Source of the DNA: Hormoscilla sp. GM7CHS1pb
Lineage (GTDB): Bacteria; Cyanobacteriota; Cyanobacteriia; Cyanobacteriales; Desertifilaceae
Length of the DNA: 64,000 nucleotides
Assembly: GCA_014323675.1 (NCBI GenBank)
Contig: JACONN010000002.1
Coordinates: forward strand, 682,001 to 746,000
Direction: 5' to 3'
A model generated the notes under the pieces. It was not told where the DNA came from. It saw only the letters and a program-made list of their open reading frames with translations, and made no database searches. Within the stretch, counting starts at the first letter, position 1. Each line of letters starts with the position of its first letter. The position numbers were made by a program, and so were the translations under genes. Below, piece after piece: positions 7,767 to 16,864 of this stretch.

Positions 7767-8950
7767 GGTGTGTTCTCTCTCTCTTGGTGGGCGGTGCCTT
7801 GTTGGTGGGTGGTGCCCACCCTACATTCTAATTTATCCGCCGAAGGCAAAGGGAAGGCTAGCTTCAGGCCAGCGGTTAACAGCAGGTTCACAAGGGATAC
7901 GGGCAATAAAAACTTCCACCCTAGGTCTAGTAACTGGTCTATTCTCACCCGTGGCACAGTCCAGCGGAGCAGAATTGCTAGGAATACTAGAAAGTAGGCT
8001 TTCAGGATTACCATGATGATGCCAATGCTTGCTGCGATTACCTGCAACCAAGGTGTCGTCTCACTTACTCCTAGCAAACTGGCTAAGAAATCGATCGATA
8101 CCGGAAATTCCCAACCTCCCAGATACAATATTGCCACTAGGAGGGCTGACAGCACGAGGTTAACGTAGGAACCGAGGTAAAACAGAGCAAATTTCATCCC
8201 TGTATACTCGGTCTGATATCCTGCTACCAGTTCTTCTTCTGCTTCTGGCAAGTCAAAGGGTAGCCGTTCGCATTCTGCTAGGGCGGCGATCCAAAAGATG
8301 ACGAACCCTACTGGTTGACGCCAAACATTCCAGCCTAAAATACCGTAACCTGATTGCTGTTCTACGATGTCGATCGTGCTGAGGCTGTTGGACATCATGA
8401 CGATCGCCAGCACGCAGAGGGCCAGGGGCACTTCATAACTGATAGACTGAGCTGCGGCCCTGAGTCCCCCCAGCAAAGAATACTTATTATTAGAGGCGTA
8501 ACCTGACATCAACAGACCGATCGGGGCAATACTGGAAAGGGCGATCCAGAGAAAAATACCGACACCCAAGTCAATGATGACTAAATTCTGGCCAAAGGGG
8601 ACAATCAGGTAAGAGACAAAGACTGGCACCACTACGAGGGCGGGACCGAGGGTGAATAACAATGGATCTGAGGAATTGGGGATGACATCCTCTTTGAACA
8701 GCAGTTTGAGACCATCTGCTACCGGGACTAACACGCCGAATGGGCCCATGTATTCCGGACCGATCCGCTGCTGGACGGCTGCGGAAATTTTCCGTTCTAA
8801 CCAGGTTGTTACTAACACTCCTACTGTGGCACCTAGCAGCACCAGCACCATCGGCAGTGGCAGCCACATTGCTTGGGCCACTTCCCCAGGGACGCCAAAA
8901 TCCCTGAACAACTGGATAAAACTTCCTTGTAAGTCGATTCCTGGGTTCAT
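7760..8950 (-). CDS. ndhA: NAD(P)H-quinone oxidoreductase subunit 1 (3' end frameshifted)
   Basis: NuoH homologue, eight membrane helices, the quinone-site subunit of NDH-1; [20 protein letters not shown] and [20 protein letters not shown] are the family signatures. As read it has 396 residues with an odd tail ([14 protein letters not shown]). The usual end is KLAFPFAFGG at about 372 residues. Here the DNA reads TTCCCTTTGCCTTCGGCGGA then TAA at 7833-7835 in the next frame, so one missing base near 7855 would restore the normal end. The extra tail is encoded by a small inverted repeat. This is probably a sequence error or a very recent mutation. Confidence 0.93.
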   Translation of the reverse strand: MNPGIDLQGSFIQLFRDFGVPGEVAQAMWLPLPMVLVLLGATVGVLVTTWLERKISAAVQQRIGPEYMGPFGVLVPVADGLKLLFKEDVIPNSSDPLLFTLGPALVVVPVFVSYLIVPFGQNLVIIDLGVGIFLWIALSSIAPIGLLMSGYASNNKYSLLGGLRAAAQSISYEVPLALCVLAIVMMSNSLSTIDIVEQQSGYGILGWNVWRQPVGFVIFWIAALAECERLPFDLPEAEEELVAGYQTEYTGMKFALFYLGSYVNLVLSALLVAILYLGGWEFPVSIDFLASLLGVSETTPWLQVIAASIGIIMVILKAYFLVFLAILLRWTVPRVRIDQLLDLGWKFLLPVSLVNLLLTAGLKLAFPLPSADKLECRVGTTHQQGTAHQERENTPC

Positions 8951-9315
8951 GTTTCCTATATACGCAATATCTGGCTGGGCAATATCCCAGCGGTCTTAAC
9001 TGCCGGTTTACTAGCTACCGTAACTGGATGGCTGACGGCTGACTCGATCGATTTTAAAGTTTTTTAAAGACTTTTACCAGAAATCCCTGGCCAGACCGGA
9101 ATTTCGTATAGGGACCAGAGCAAAACCAAGAGACAGCCCCGTTCGTAAGCGCGAAAAATCGCAATGACAACCTATATCCAAAACCGAGATAGTATTGACC
9201 GATCGTGTCCGAGAGCGCCCACCCTGTCGCTCGCCTGCCCTCGATGTGCTCCGCGCGCGGAGCACCGCACATCGCAGCGACATGGGTGGGCGTCTCTGGA
9301 CAGGATTCGCTGACA
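8951..9315. other. Spacer between gltA and ndhA
   Basis: No gene seen. The notable content is the palindrome at 9206-9304; the rest contains the ndhA upstream region with no recognisable operator. Confidence 0.6.
9206..9304. repeat. Variant of the 68-bp palindrome, about 99 bp
   Basis: The arms GTGTCCGAGAGCGCCCACCC and the complement of GGGTGGGCGTCTCTGGACA pair; the loop is enlarged by an inner palindrome around CTCCGCGCGCGGAG. It lies downstream of ndhA-upstream sequence and directly after gltA. Confidence 0.75.
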
Positions 9316-10455
9316 TTAGCGTTTGTCTATCGGAATGTAGTGCATGTTATGCTCGCCAGTGTAAACTTGGGTGGGACGGTAGATGCGGTTTTCTCCTATC
9401 TGCTCTTTCCAGTGGGCTAGCCAACCTGCTACCCGGGCGATCGCGAACACTGGGGTAAACAAGTCTCTGGGAATGCCTAGCTTCCGGTATACTAAGCCTG
9501 AATAAAAGTCCACATTCGGGTAAATCCCTTTGGGACCGAGTTTTTCCGAGGTCTGTTTTTCCAACTCTAGGGCGATCGCGTAGTATTTATCATGACCAAA
9601 CTTATCAAACAGCTTTTCTGCTAGACTTTGAAGGATCTTGGCGCGGGGGTCTTTCACCTTATATACTCTGTGACCGAAGCCCATAATTTTGGCTTTGCGC
9701 GCGTTCGCATTTTCCACGAAGGGACGAACATTCTCCACGGAGCCAATTTTCTCTAACATATCCAGGACTTCTTCATTAGCCCCACCATGGAGGGGACCGG
9801 CCAGGGTGCCCACAGCGGAAGCGATCACCGCGTAGGGGTCAGTGAGAGTCGAAGCCGTAACTCTGGCGGAGAATGTGGAAGCATTCATAGTGTGTTCCGC
9901 GTGCAAGATGAGACTGACATCAAATACCCGAGCAGCTAGGGGGTCTGGTTCGCTTTCCGTGAGCATATAGAGAAAATTGGCAGCATAGTCGAGGTCATCT
10001 CTTGGCATCACGGCATCGTTGCCTTTCCGCATCAGATTAAATGCTGCTACCATTGAAGGTATTTTCGCAATCAGGCGGACCACCGCACTGCGAATATATT
10101 GGGGGTCATCCAAGGCGCGACGGGCATAAAATAACCCCAAGGCCGCAGCAGAGGATTGCAAGGCATCCATCGGGTGACCTGTTTCGGGAAAGCATTTCAT
10201 CATGTCCCGGATGCGATATTTTATGCGCCGGTGATGGCGAATTTCATATTCAAATGCTTTTACCTCGGCGGCGCTGGGCAGATGACCCCAGATCAGCAGA
10301 TAGGTCGTTTCTATGAAGGTACTACGATCTGCTAGTTCCTCTATGGGAATTCCTCGATACTCCAGAACTCCTTTATATCCATCGATATAACTGATGCTGG
10401 ATTGACTGGCGGGAATTCCTTCTAGTCCTGGTTTATATTCGCAGGCGATGGACAT
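9316..10455 (-). CDS. gltA: Citrate synthase
   Basis: 379 residues; condenses acetyl-CoA and oxaloacetate to citrate, the entry to the oxidative branch that supplies 2-oxoglutarate for nitrogen assimilation. Active-site residues are visible: His in SLILHAEHTMNAS, His in MGFGHRVYKVKDPR and Asp in NVDFYSGLVY. Length is that of bacterial type II-like short enzymes of cyanobacteria. The start ATG 10455 has AAAGGA nine bases upstream. It stands alone, with a palindromic repeat after its stop. Confidence 0.96.
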   Translation of the reverse strand: MSIACEYKPGLEGIPASQSSISYIDGYKGVLEYRGIPIEELADRSTFIETTYLLIWGHLPSAAEVKAFEYEIRHHRRIKYRIRDMMKCFPETGHPMDALQSSAAALGLFYARRALDDPQYIRSAVVRLIAKIPSMVAAFNLMRKGNDAVMPRDDLDYAANFLYMLTESEPDPLAARVFDVSLILHAEHTMNASTFSARVTASTLTDPYAVIASAVGTLAGPLHGGANEEVLDMLEKIGSVENVRPFVENANARKAKIMGFGHRVYKVKDPRAKILQSLAEKLFDKFGHDKYYAIALELEKQTSEKLGPKGIYPNVDFYSGLVYRKLGIPRDLFTPVFAIARVAGWLAHWKEQIGENRIYRPTQVYTGEHNMHYIPIDKR

Positions 10456-10571
10456 GGCTGTATCCTTTACTGAGCGTGAAATTTATTCTGTATCAGAGTA
10501 CATATCACATCAAAGCCTTTCTGTCAAATCGCTTGCCAAATCGATCCCCCCTATAGGGAGGATCGCCCTCG

Positions 10572-11081
10572 CTATGATAAGAGAAATTTGGGCGGAGCTA
10601 GCAAAAACAGGGAGCACCTGCCAAGGGGAGAGCCAGTTTCAGGGAGACTCAAGCCGATAACTCCAGCTTTTTTCACGACTAATGCACCTCGGGGTTCGCC
10701 CCAGACTAAGATTTCTGCCCAGTTTCCCAGGTTTGGTTCATGACCGACTAGGGCTAAGGTGGTACCGCCAGTCTGCTGCCATTTGTCTAACCAGTCTAGC
10801 CAGGTTTTGATGTCACCGGCAGGGGCGAGGTGGTGATATTCTTCTATCTGGGTTGCCAGACCTGCTTTTTGCAGTATTTCGGCTGTTTGCTGGGCACGCA
10901 GGAGGGGACTGGTGAGGATCGGGTCGAAGTGCAGCTTAAAGTCTTCCTTTAGCCGTTTGGCGATTTTCTGGGTTTTCTGCTTGCCTTCGTTCGTGAGGGG
11001 GCGGTCTTCGTCAAAGTCGTATTCTGCGCGATCGGCGGCAATGCCGTGACGGATCAGGTAAATGTCGGTGGTGTTAGCCAT
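10572..11081 (-). CDS. sixA: Phosphohistidine phosphatase SixA
   Basis: 169 residues of the histidine phosphatase superfamily. The catalytic RHG is in IYLIRHGIAADR; the second His is in ALVGHEPNLG; Arg in LTSPLLRAQQTAEIL is the phosphate-binding residue. SixA removes phosphate from histidines of HPt-type proteins. Length is usual for cyanobacteria. It lies after gltA on the same strand with a 116-base gap and just before the split antitoxin gene, with no obvious coupling. Confidence 0.9.
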   Translation of the reverse strand: MANTTDIYLIRHGIAADRAEYDFDEDRPLTNEGKQKTQKIAKRLKEDFKLHFDPILTSPLLRAQQTAEILQKAGLATQIEEYHHLAPAGDIKTWLDWLDKWQQTGGTTLALVGHEPNLGNWAEILVWGEPRGALVVKKAGVIGLSLPETGSPLGRCSLFLLAPPKFLLS

Positions 11082-11151
11082 TTTTCGGAGTTAAGTGCAT
11101 TGGTGATTTTTTTAGGCACGACTCTATCTAATACCACAGCATGCAGTACCT

Positions 11152-11259
11152 TCAGCATTGATAGGACTGAATTCTGCGCAAGCGATTTTTTTCCCGGAGT
11201 TCGCGGAACACTGTTTCACTATCGACTAACTCACCGCGATCGGCTGCTTCTATCCCCAT
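11152..11259 (-). pseudogene. parD: ParD-type antitoxin, 3' half (separated by an IS)
   Basis: After removal of the insertion at 11260-13020 and one copy of its 9-base target duplication, the frame runs from the 5' half (13021-13194) straight into this part: GIEAADRGELVDSETVFREL then REKNRLRRIQSYQC and a stop. The joined protein has about 91 residues and the usual ParD features (ribbon-helix-helix N terminus, acidic linker, helical tail). No ParE toxin follows before sixA. Confidence 0.75.
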
Positions 11260-13020
11260 GGGTGTAATTAAAAGTGACACTTAGGCATTATTAACCGGTC
11301 CGGTAGTTCTACCTCTGTATCACTGGCGGAGTTCTGATACCGCCGGTGATGGCCCCACAGTGGATGGAACAACTCAAATAGTGAATCTGCCTTGATTGGG
11401 AGATTTTTTTACCCTTATGTTATATAATTTTATTTATAAGTTGATCGTGGAGCTAAAGCCCTATATGTCTGAATTCATGAATTATGATGAAACGGTTGAA
11501 CTAACCAGCAGCGCTTCGGAATTAGCTCTAAGATTGCAGGCTCATCCCAATATATCGGCTCGTATTTTATCTCTGCTAGATCTTGTGGAAAATCCGGATA
11601 ATAATTGTGAAACAGCGAGCAGTACCGAGTTGAAAATTATCTCGGAACTCAAAAAACTGGGAAATGATTCTCTTCAAGATTGGGCCAATTCGCAAGAGAA
11701 AAAAAAGCCTTAGCTTGTGAAAAATCTCCGGGGATGCGCCGTCAGAGAAAAAAGCAACTATATTGGCATAGTCTGTTGGAAACTATCCAAATTATAGAAG
11801 AAACTTTTATTTCTCGAAGACCGTTTTCATCATCTGCCCAAATACATTGTCGAGGTTATTCTTTGCCATTGCAACGAGCAATTACGGATTTTGGAGCCGA
11901 TGTGCCATTTGGAAAAATTCCTGAAAAGCTACAAGAACATTACGGTATAACTGTGCCGATTAGTTCGGCCCAAGCTATTACTCAAAAACATGCACATGCG
12001 GTTAAAGGATCTCAAAAACCAGCAGAAAAAATTACCGATAGAGATGGAGTAGAGCTTCTAATTGCAGAAATGGATGGCACGATGATTCCAATTGTAAAAA
12101 CTCCGACCAATGATGATAAAATTATCGATCGCCGAAAAACCAGATCTTGTTGTTGGAAAGAAGCTCGTCTATCACTTGTGGAAATCCCTACTCAGAAAAA
12201 AACAATTATTGGAGGTACAGTAGGTACCGTAGACTCCGCAGGAAACAAATGACTGCATAGCGCTATAAGGGCTGGGATAGGTGAAAAGACTAAAGTTCAT
12301 GCGATCGGAGATGGAGCCAGTTGGATTGTTAATCAGGTAATGGGCTTGTTTGGAGAACGTGCTAGCTATCTAATATATTTTTATCATCTATGTGAATATT
12401 TAGCAGCAGCAGCTCCTGGAGCTAATGAAAAGCAACAAAAAAAATGGCTGGAAAAACAAAAAAAGCTCTCAAAAACAATCAGGTTCTCAAAGTATTAAAT
12501 AATTTATCAACTCGCCTGGAACCAGAACATATAGCTGATAAATTTGCTCCCGTCAGAGTCGGTGTACGATACATTAAAAACCGGCTTGAATACATGAACT
12601 ACAAAGATGCGATTGATGCTAATTTACCAATTGGATCTGGAAAGATTGAGAGCGCACATCGTTATGTAATTCAAAAACGTTTGAAATTAACAGGTTCTTG
12701 GTGGACCGTTGAAAACGCTAATGATATGTTAGCTTTAAGGATATTAAGAGTTAATGATGATTGGCAATCCTATTGGCTAAATTTAAACCCAGAAAATTCG
12801 TCCCTTACCTAAGCAGTCTAACAATTATTGAGGCTCTTACCTTCTCAACATCAGTTTTCTGCCATGATCGCGTTCTGAACATATATCAATCTCGGGCGTC
12901 AATATTGCGCCTTCGTTCACCGGCGATATTGAGGCAGTGCTGGCACTGCCGGCACTGCCCGACCAACTACTTTTGACCACATCACCGGTTCATGATTAAG
13001 TGTCACTTTTAATTACACCC
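11260..13020 (+). mobile_element. ISKra4-type insertion sequence in parD
   Basis: The terminal inverted repeats GGGTGTAATTAAAAGTGACA (then CTTA) match at both ends over 24 bases. Each side is bordered by TATCCCCAT, a perfect 9-bp target duplication (11251-11259 and 13021-13029). Length is 1761 bp with one broken transposase gene. Insertion cut an antitoxin gene; excision would restore it exactly. The clean duplication shows fairly recent arrival even though the transposase is damaged. Confidence 0.9.
11396..12812 (+). pseudogene. ISKra4-type transposase, broken
   Basis: The N-terminal part (to 11713) is in one frame, the next (from about 11690) in another; a TGA at 12250-12252 lies in frame, and a further shift occurs near 12460. 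Conserved blocks are readable across these breaks: LLIAEMDGTMIPIV with the first Asp, then GDGASWIVNQVMGLFG and YLIYFYHLCEYL, and finally LPIGSGKIESAHRYVIQKRL and LTGSWWTVENANDMLALR. These are the DDE blocks of ISKra4. At least three lesions make it inactive, though single-base errors may account for some. Confidence 0.85.
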
Positions 13021-13194
13021 TATCCCCATGGCTATTTCCTGTTTTAGTTCTGCAAAACGTCTCTTATCAATCTGGTCTCGCACCGACAACAGCCGCAATC
13101 CTTCGAGAACTACCTCAGAAGCAGACTGATAACGACCGCTTTTCACTTGTTCATCAATCAACTGTTCGATTTCTGGAGTCAGCAATATAGTCAT
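13021..13194 (-). pseudogene. parD: ParD-type antitoxin, 5' half
   Basis: Starts MTILLTPEIEQLIDEQVKSG and continues RYQSASEVVLEGLRLLSVRD, the ribbon-helix-helix region of ParD/CopG antitoxins, with AAAAGGAGAAC just upstream of ATG 13194. At EIAMGI the frame runs into the inverted repeat of an IS element and stops after two foreign codons. The remaining 55 residues include the whole DNA-binding domain, so a truncated autorepressor could still be made. Confidence 0.8.
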
Positions 13195-13779
13195 ATGTGT
13201 TCTCCTTTTTCCGAGTTTGCCACTCTACCTCTATTATACCGATTCCCGCAGAATCTGTCAAAGTTGGTTGTTTCTGAGATCTTGCATCATTCTCAATTAG
13301 TCTCTAGACCAGCCAAAAGATTATCGATTTGTCTCATGGCCAGCCGTGGGTTCAAACCCACGGCTAATAGCTAAAGTCGGTTGAAAACCGACTGAAAACC
13401 TTATATATATTTTCCCTCTCGTTCCCTGGCTCCGCCTGGGAACGAGTTATCGAGGCTCCGCCTCTAGTTGCGAATGGTGCAAGATCTCAGTTGTTTCCGA
13501 TTTTTCTCGAACGGTGTCTGGAGATGGCCGATCGCACGATCTCCTGTGCGAGGCACGAAGCAATCTCGCTTGCTATTTCCGGGGCGATCGCTCAATCATG
13601 CGATCGCCCCTTGGCAGCCGCCTCGTAACTACCGGTTCTCTGGTGGCACTGGCGTCACCCTAGCAGCGGGTGCTCAAACCCCCGATCGCCCCCGAAGGAA
13701 GTCCGACCTTAGAAAATATCTGTTGCCATGTTATCCGTGACCTGCTAACATTAGAGTATACCATCAACTAACTGTTATT
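13195..13779. other. Spacer with several palindromes
   Basis: No gene seen. It holds the hairpins CCGTGGGTTCAAACCCACGG (13342) and AGTCGGTTGAAAACCGACT (13375), and a CGTTCCC/GGGAACG unit at 13428-13448. Confidence 0.6.
13428..13470. repeat. CGTTCCC-GGGAACG palindrome with GAGGCTCCGCCTC
   Basis: TCGTTCCCTGGCTCCGCCTG then GGAACGA, followed by the smaller hairpin GAGGCTCCGCCTC. Confidence 0.8.
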
Positions 13780-13992
13780 ATGCTTGTAACCGATTTGCTA
13801 CAACAATTGCGAGATTTATCCCGCGCTGACAAGCTACGGATAATGCAATTTATGATATCAGAACTGGCCAAGGAAGAAGGGGTCACACCCCTAGAAAATG
13901 ATGTTAACTTTTCCAGTGTCACCCTGTATAATTCTCATGAAGCTGCCCACAAACTAGCCCTGCTATTAGAGTCAAATCAGGAAGCTTCTTAA
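13780..13992 (+). CDS. Small antitoxin-like protein, copy 1
   Basis: 70 residues: MLVTDLLQQLRDLSRADKLR, then IMQFMISELAKEEG and a tail SSVTLYNSHEAAHKLALLLE. The first 35 residues form a two-helix unit common in small cyanobacterial proteins that sit beside PIN toxins. It is the paralogue of 16190-16402 (about 90% identical). It converges on the minus-strand gene 13972-14199 and overlaps it by 21 bases. No strong ribosome site was seen. The toxin partner, if any, is absent. Confidence 0.6.
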   Translation: MLVTDLLQQLRDLSRADKLRIMQFMISELAKEEGVTPLENDVNFSSVTLYNSHEAAHKLALLLESNQEAS

Positions 13993-14199
13993 TGCTTCGA
14001 TGCATAAATATTTCCTTTCTCGTTCATAAATTTTGTCTCGATTAATATATTCGTTTTTAACTCCAAAGTCAAAAGTAGGAAAAGGATAATCTTCTTTGAC
14101 TATTGGAGTAATTGCAATCTCCACTCTATCACCTTCTTTGATATTTTCAGGCAATTTTTCTAAGAGAATGATTGTTTTTCCTTGTATGTAACATTTCAT
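13972..14199 (-). CDS. Small AbrB-like antitoxin, copy 1
   Basis: 75 residues: MKCYIQGKTIILLEKLPENI, then KEGDRVEIAITPIV, a swapped-hairpin-like start as in MazE/AbrB antitoxins of cyanobacteria, and a tail PYPFPTFDFGVKNEYINRDK style segment before YERERKYLCIE. The last eight residues differ from copy 2 (16399-16608) because of a small change near the stop. No toxin gene follows; the opposite-strand gene starts from the other side. The toxin may have been lost when the segment was duplicated. Confidence 0.6.
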   Translation of the reverse strand: MKCYIQGKTIILLEKLPENIKEGDRVEIAITPIVKEDYPFPTFDFGVKNEYINRDKIYERERKYLCIEALRSFLI

Positions 14200-14298
14200 A
14201 ATTCACCAATTTACAAAAGGGTGGCGCCATTGAGTATTACACTTATATCTTAACACATCTTACACGCGCTCCATTGTAGTATTTACGGAATATGTAAT

Positions 14299-14592
14299 GC
14301 GATCGCCCGTCGGTGAGGCGATCGGGAGCATCCCACCCCCAATACTCGTTCCCTGGCTCGGCCTGGGAACGGTCTGCTTGAGGCTCTGCCTCTGCGATCG
14401 CCCTTGGTTTTTGTGGGGCGATCGCACCGGCGGCAAGATAATGAGCGATCGCCCGTCGGTGAGGCGATCGGGAGCATCCCACCCCCAATACTCGTTCCCT
14501 GGCTCGGCCTGGGAACGGTCTGCTTGAGGCTCTGCCTCTGCGATCGCCCTTTGTTTTTGTGGGGCGATCGCACCGGCGGCAAGATAATGGGC
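14299..14592. repeat. 147-bp tandem duplication of repeats
   Basis: Two units with a period of 147 bp, each holding GCGATCGCCCGTCGGTGAGG, a CGTTCCC-GGGAACG palindrome, GAGGCTCTGCCTC and two HIP1 sites. Units differ by only a few bases, so the duplication is recent. A third unit begins but breaks off at 14590. Confidence 0.85.
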
Positions 14593-14645
14593 GATCGCAC
14601 ATTCGTATAATGCTTACTCTCGAAAGCAAATTTTTAAAACTTCCA

Positions 14646-14701
14646 CGCTTTTGGATTATAGAGTTAGGAACGCATTGATCGATGAAAAATCTTAAACTCA
14701 T
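14646..14701 (-). pseudogene. DUF5615 PIN-like toxin, N-terminal stub
   Basis: The first 17 codons, MSLRFFIDQCVPNSIIQ, match the start of DUF5615 toxins, with the catalytic Asp at position 8. The match ends there and the frame runs into tandem repeats. It starts within the stop of the DUF433 gene (ATGA overlap), as intact pairs do. Confidence 0.7.
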
Positions 14702-14925
14702 GATAGCACTGTTTCAAAATCTGACAAATCGCGAGCGTAATCAAGACAAGCATCGATCTGCTCTTTGACGAGAACGGGAAACTCACCTAATATCTGTTCA
14801 ACCGTATTACCTAATGCTAAATAACCTAAAATCAGACTTACGGGAATTCTTGTGCCTTTGATTCTTGGTTTACCCCGAAATACGTCTGGCGTACTGACGA
14901 TATGCTCTCTCCAGTTTACAGGCAT
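14698..14925 (-). CDS. DUF433 antitoxin
   Basis: 75 residues from ATG 14925, which has AAAGGA eight bases upstream; an in-frame GTG at 14949 lacks a site. IVSTPDVFRGKPRIKGTRIP followed by VSLILGYLALG and a helix-turn-helix is the DUF433 pattern. Such proteins neutralise DUF5615 toxins. The toxin reading frame that follows is truncated after 17 codons, so this antitoxin is an orphan. Confidence 0.8.
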   Translation of the reverse strand: MPVNWREHIVSTPDVFRGKPRIKGTRIPVSLILGYLALGNTVEQILGEFPVLVKEQIDACLDYARDLSDFETVLS

Positions 14926-15142
14926 AACTTGTCCTTTACGATATGACACTTATCTTAACACATATTACAGGGCTCTAAATTGTAGTATCCAAGAAATATT
15001 TAATGCGCGGCAAGATAATGGGCGATCGCCTGTTTGGGTGGGGCGATCGCCTGTGGCCCTGGGAAACAAACGTAAATCTCCAAGTCTTGATGACTAACTG
15101 CTTCTTGGAGCAGCATTTGACCCCATATGCTGCACAGGCTTC

Positions 15143-15271
15143 GCTATTTTGGCGTTGCACAATTACGGGATGATGGGCATAGTTGCAGAAGTCTTAAATC
15201 TAGACTACAAGCCAGTTTAAGTTATGTGCATGCGTAGGCATCATCCCCAAAATGTGCAACGCCGCTATTTT
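15143..15271. mobile_element. MITE with 8-bp target duplication (GGCGTTGCACA ends)
   Basis: The element is 15151-15263 (113 bp). Ends are GGCGTTGCACAATTACGGGA and the complement of CCCCAAAATGTGCAACGCC. It is bordered on both sides by GCTATTTT (15143-15150 and 15264-15271). The right duplication overlaps the stop codon of a small antitoxin gene without changing it. A second element with the same ends is at 61925-62094. Confidence 0.9.
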
Positions 15272-15429
15272 TTAGACTGTTGAGCGGGAGTCAGTGTCAC
15301 AAACTTCCTGCCACTTTCCGCCTGTTGTCTTCGCCAATCTTCACAGATTGCTTTCATATCATAATTGAAAGACTTGGCATGTTCTTCACGAATTCGATGA
15401 AGTTCTTCTAAAATTTCGTCTTGCCACAT
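15265..15429 (-). CDS. Small antitoxin after a PIN toxin gene
   Basis: 54 residues: MWQDEILEELHRIREEHAKS, then FNYDMKAICEDWRRQQAESG and RKFVTLTP. The start at 15429 lies three bases after the toxin stop, so the order is toxin first. This short family regularly follows PIN genes of this type in cyanobacteria. The stop codon is inside the target duplication of the neighbouring MITE. Confidence 0.75.
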   Translation of the reverse strand: MWQDEILEELHRIREEHAKSFNYDMKAICEDWRRQQAESGRKFVTLTPAQQSKK

Positions 15430-15432
15430 AGT

Positions 15433-15906
15433 TTATTCTCCCATCAGTTCATAAGGCGTACAGATTATGGGCAGATTGCATCCAAAATCTCCAGAAATCT
15501 CCCGCAGCTTTCTTTGAAGCTGGGCATTGGCAATATGCTTGCAATTCCAGGTTAACAGGTAATCGATCTGGCTGACTGTAGCCAATGCAATATGAATGGC
15601 ATCATCAGAAGCTTTGTCGGGAAGATTACTTCGCAACATAAACTGTGATGCTAATTCTTCGACAGCTTCAGTCACTTCCAGCAATGGCAAGCCACTTATC
15701 GCTTTCAGCCGACGCGCAGCCATTTGTGCATCTCCTCGTGCTGCCTCACTAATAACGACTTGTGACACGTAAAGAGTAAAGGCACTTCGACGCAACTCCC
15801 ACCAATCTTTTGTCAATGCAATATTGCTTGCAACGATCGCGTTTTTGGTCGCTCTGGCTGTAAGATAACCAAGAATGCTGGTTTCGATATAGACGGTTTC
15901 ACTCAT
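15433..15906 (-). CDS. PIN-domain toxin
   Basis: About 157 residues from ATG 15906 (an in-frame ATG at 15933 gives nine extra residues unlike the family). The first motif is YIETSILGYLTAR, where Glu replaces the usual Asp, as is common in this subgroup; the later acids are in SEAARGD and DKASDDAIHIALATVSQIDY with LLTWNCKHIANA. The protein is intact and has its antitoxin directly downstream. Target unknown. Confidence 0.8.
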   Translation of the reverse strand: MSETVYIETSILGYLTARATKNAIVASNIALTKDWWELRRSAFTLYVSQVVISEAARGDAQMAARRLKAISGLPLLEVTEAVEELASQFMLRSNLPDKASDDAIHIALATVSQIDYLLTWNCKHIANAQLQRKLREISGDFGCNLPIICTPYELMGE

Positions 15907-16189
15907 TGGGGGACAGACTGTAGATTTTTTCATTATAAATTAGGTATCGCTTGTCTGTCCAATACAGCGATGGGTTTATTGGCTGTCGGTTAGATAGGTA
16001 GGGGCCGATCGCCTCTTTGGGTGGGGAGATCGGCCCTTGGCAGCCAGCCGGTGCTCAAACCCCCGATCGCGCAGCGACTGCGCAGCAGTATCACCCCGCC
16101 ACCGAAGCAAGTCCGACCTGGGAAAATATCTGTTGCCATGTTGTCCGTGACCTGCTAACATTAGAGTATACTATCAACTACCTGTTATC

Positions 16190-16402
16190 ATGCTTGTAAC
16201 TGATTTACTGCCACAACTGCGAGATTTATCCGGCGCCGACAAGCTACGGATAATGCAATTCCTGATATCGGAACTGGCCAAGGAAGAAGGGGTCACACCC
16301 CTAGAAAATGATGTTAACTTTTCCAGTGTCACCCTGTATAATTCTCATGAAGCTGCCCAGCAACTAGCCCGGCTGTTAGAGTCAACTCAGGAAGCTTGTT
16401 AA
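16190..16402 (+). CDS. Small antitoxin-like protein, copy 2
   Basis: 70 residues, paralogue of 13780-13992 with about seven substitutions (for example FLISELAKEEG and QQLARLLESTQ). Both copies keep their reading frame, which argues that the protein is still under selection or that the duplication is young. It overlaps the converging gene by 4 bases. Confidence 0.6.
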   Translation: MLVTDLLPQLRDLSGADKLRIMQFLISELAKEEGVTPLENDVNFSSVTLYNSHEAAQQLARLLESTQEAC

Positions 16403-16608
16403 TGCTTAATGCATAAATATTTCCTTTCTCGTTCATAAATTTTGTCTCGATTAATATATTCGTCTTTAACTCCGAAGTCAAAAGTAGGAAAAGGATAATC
16501 TTCTTTGACTATTGGAGTAATTGCAATCTCCACTCTATCACCTTCTTTGATATTTTCAGGCAATTTTTCTAAGAGAATGATAGTTTGTCCTTGTATGTAA
16601 CCTTTCAT
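16399..16608 (-). CDS. Small AbrB-like antitoxin, copy 2
   Basis: 69 residues: MKGYIQGQTIILLEKLPENI then KEGDRVEI, with end ERERKYLCIKH. Differs from copy 1 at a handful of sites and at its C terminus. The same convergent arrangement with the small plus-strand gene is kept. Confidence 0.6.
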   Translation of the reverse strand: MKGYIQGQTIILLEKLPENIKEGDRVEIAITPIVKEDYPFPTFDFGVKDEYINRDKIYERERKYLCIKH

Positions 16609-16864
16609 AATTCACCAATTTACAAAAGGGTGGGCGCCATTGAGTATTACACTTATATCTTAACACATCTTACACGCGCTCCATTGTAGGATTTACGGAA
16701 TATGTAATGCGATCGCCTGTTTGGGTGAGGCGATCGCACTCTGGCATCCCACGGTACTTACCTGTATCCCATTAACTCAGCAACTGCTGATTTTTTCAAT
16801 AATCAACCGATCGCGAATTTGAAAAATGGATGGGAGAGTGAGAGTATATCATAACTTACCGAAT

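Larger units (their letters stand above)
13669..14312. repeat. Long direct repeat, copy 1
   Basis: About 640 bp nearly identical to 16049-16722, including two small genes. Copy 2 has an extra 30 bases near its left end; many single substitutions separate the two. Confidence 0.85.
16049..16722. repeat. Long direct repeat, copy 2
   Basis: Second copy of 13669-14312; an extra 30-base segment (GCAGCGACTGCGCAGCAG and following) interrupts its left part. Confidence 0.85.

Noticed and set aside
13342..13361. Possible tRNA because of GGGTTCAAACCC
   Set aside because: It is a simple palindrome without acceptor, D or anticodon stems.
14243..14701. 152-codon minus-strand frame with repeated blocks
   Set aside because: Only its first 17 codons match a toxin; the rest is the 147-bp tandem repeat read in frame.
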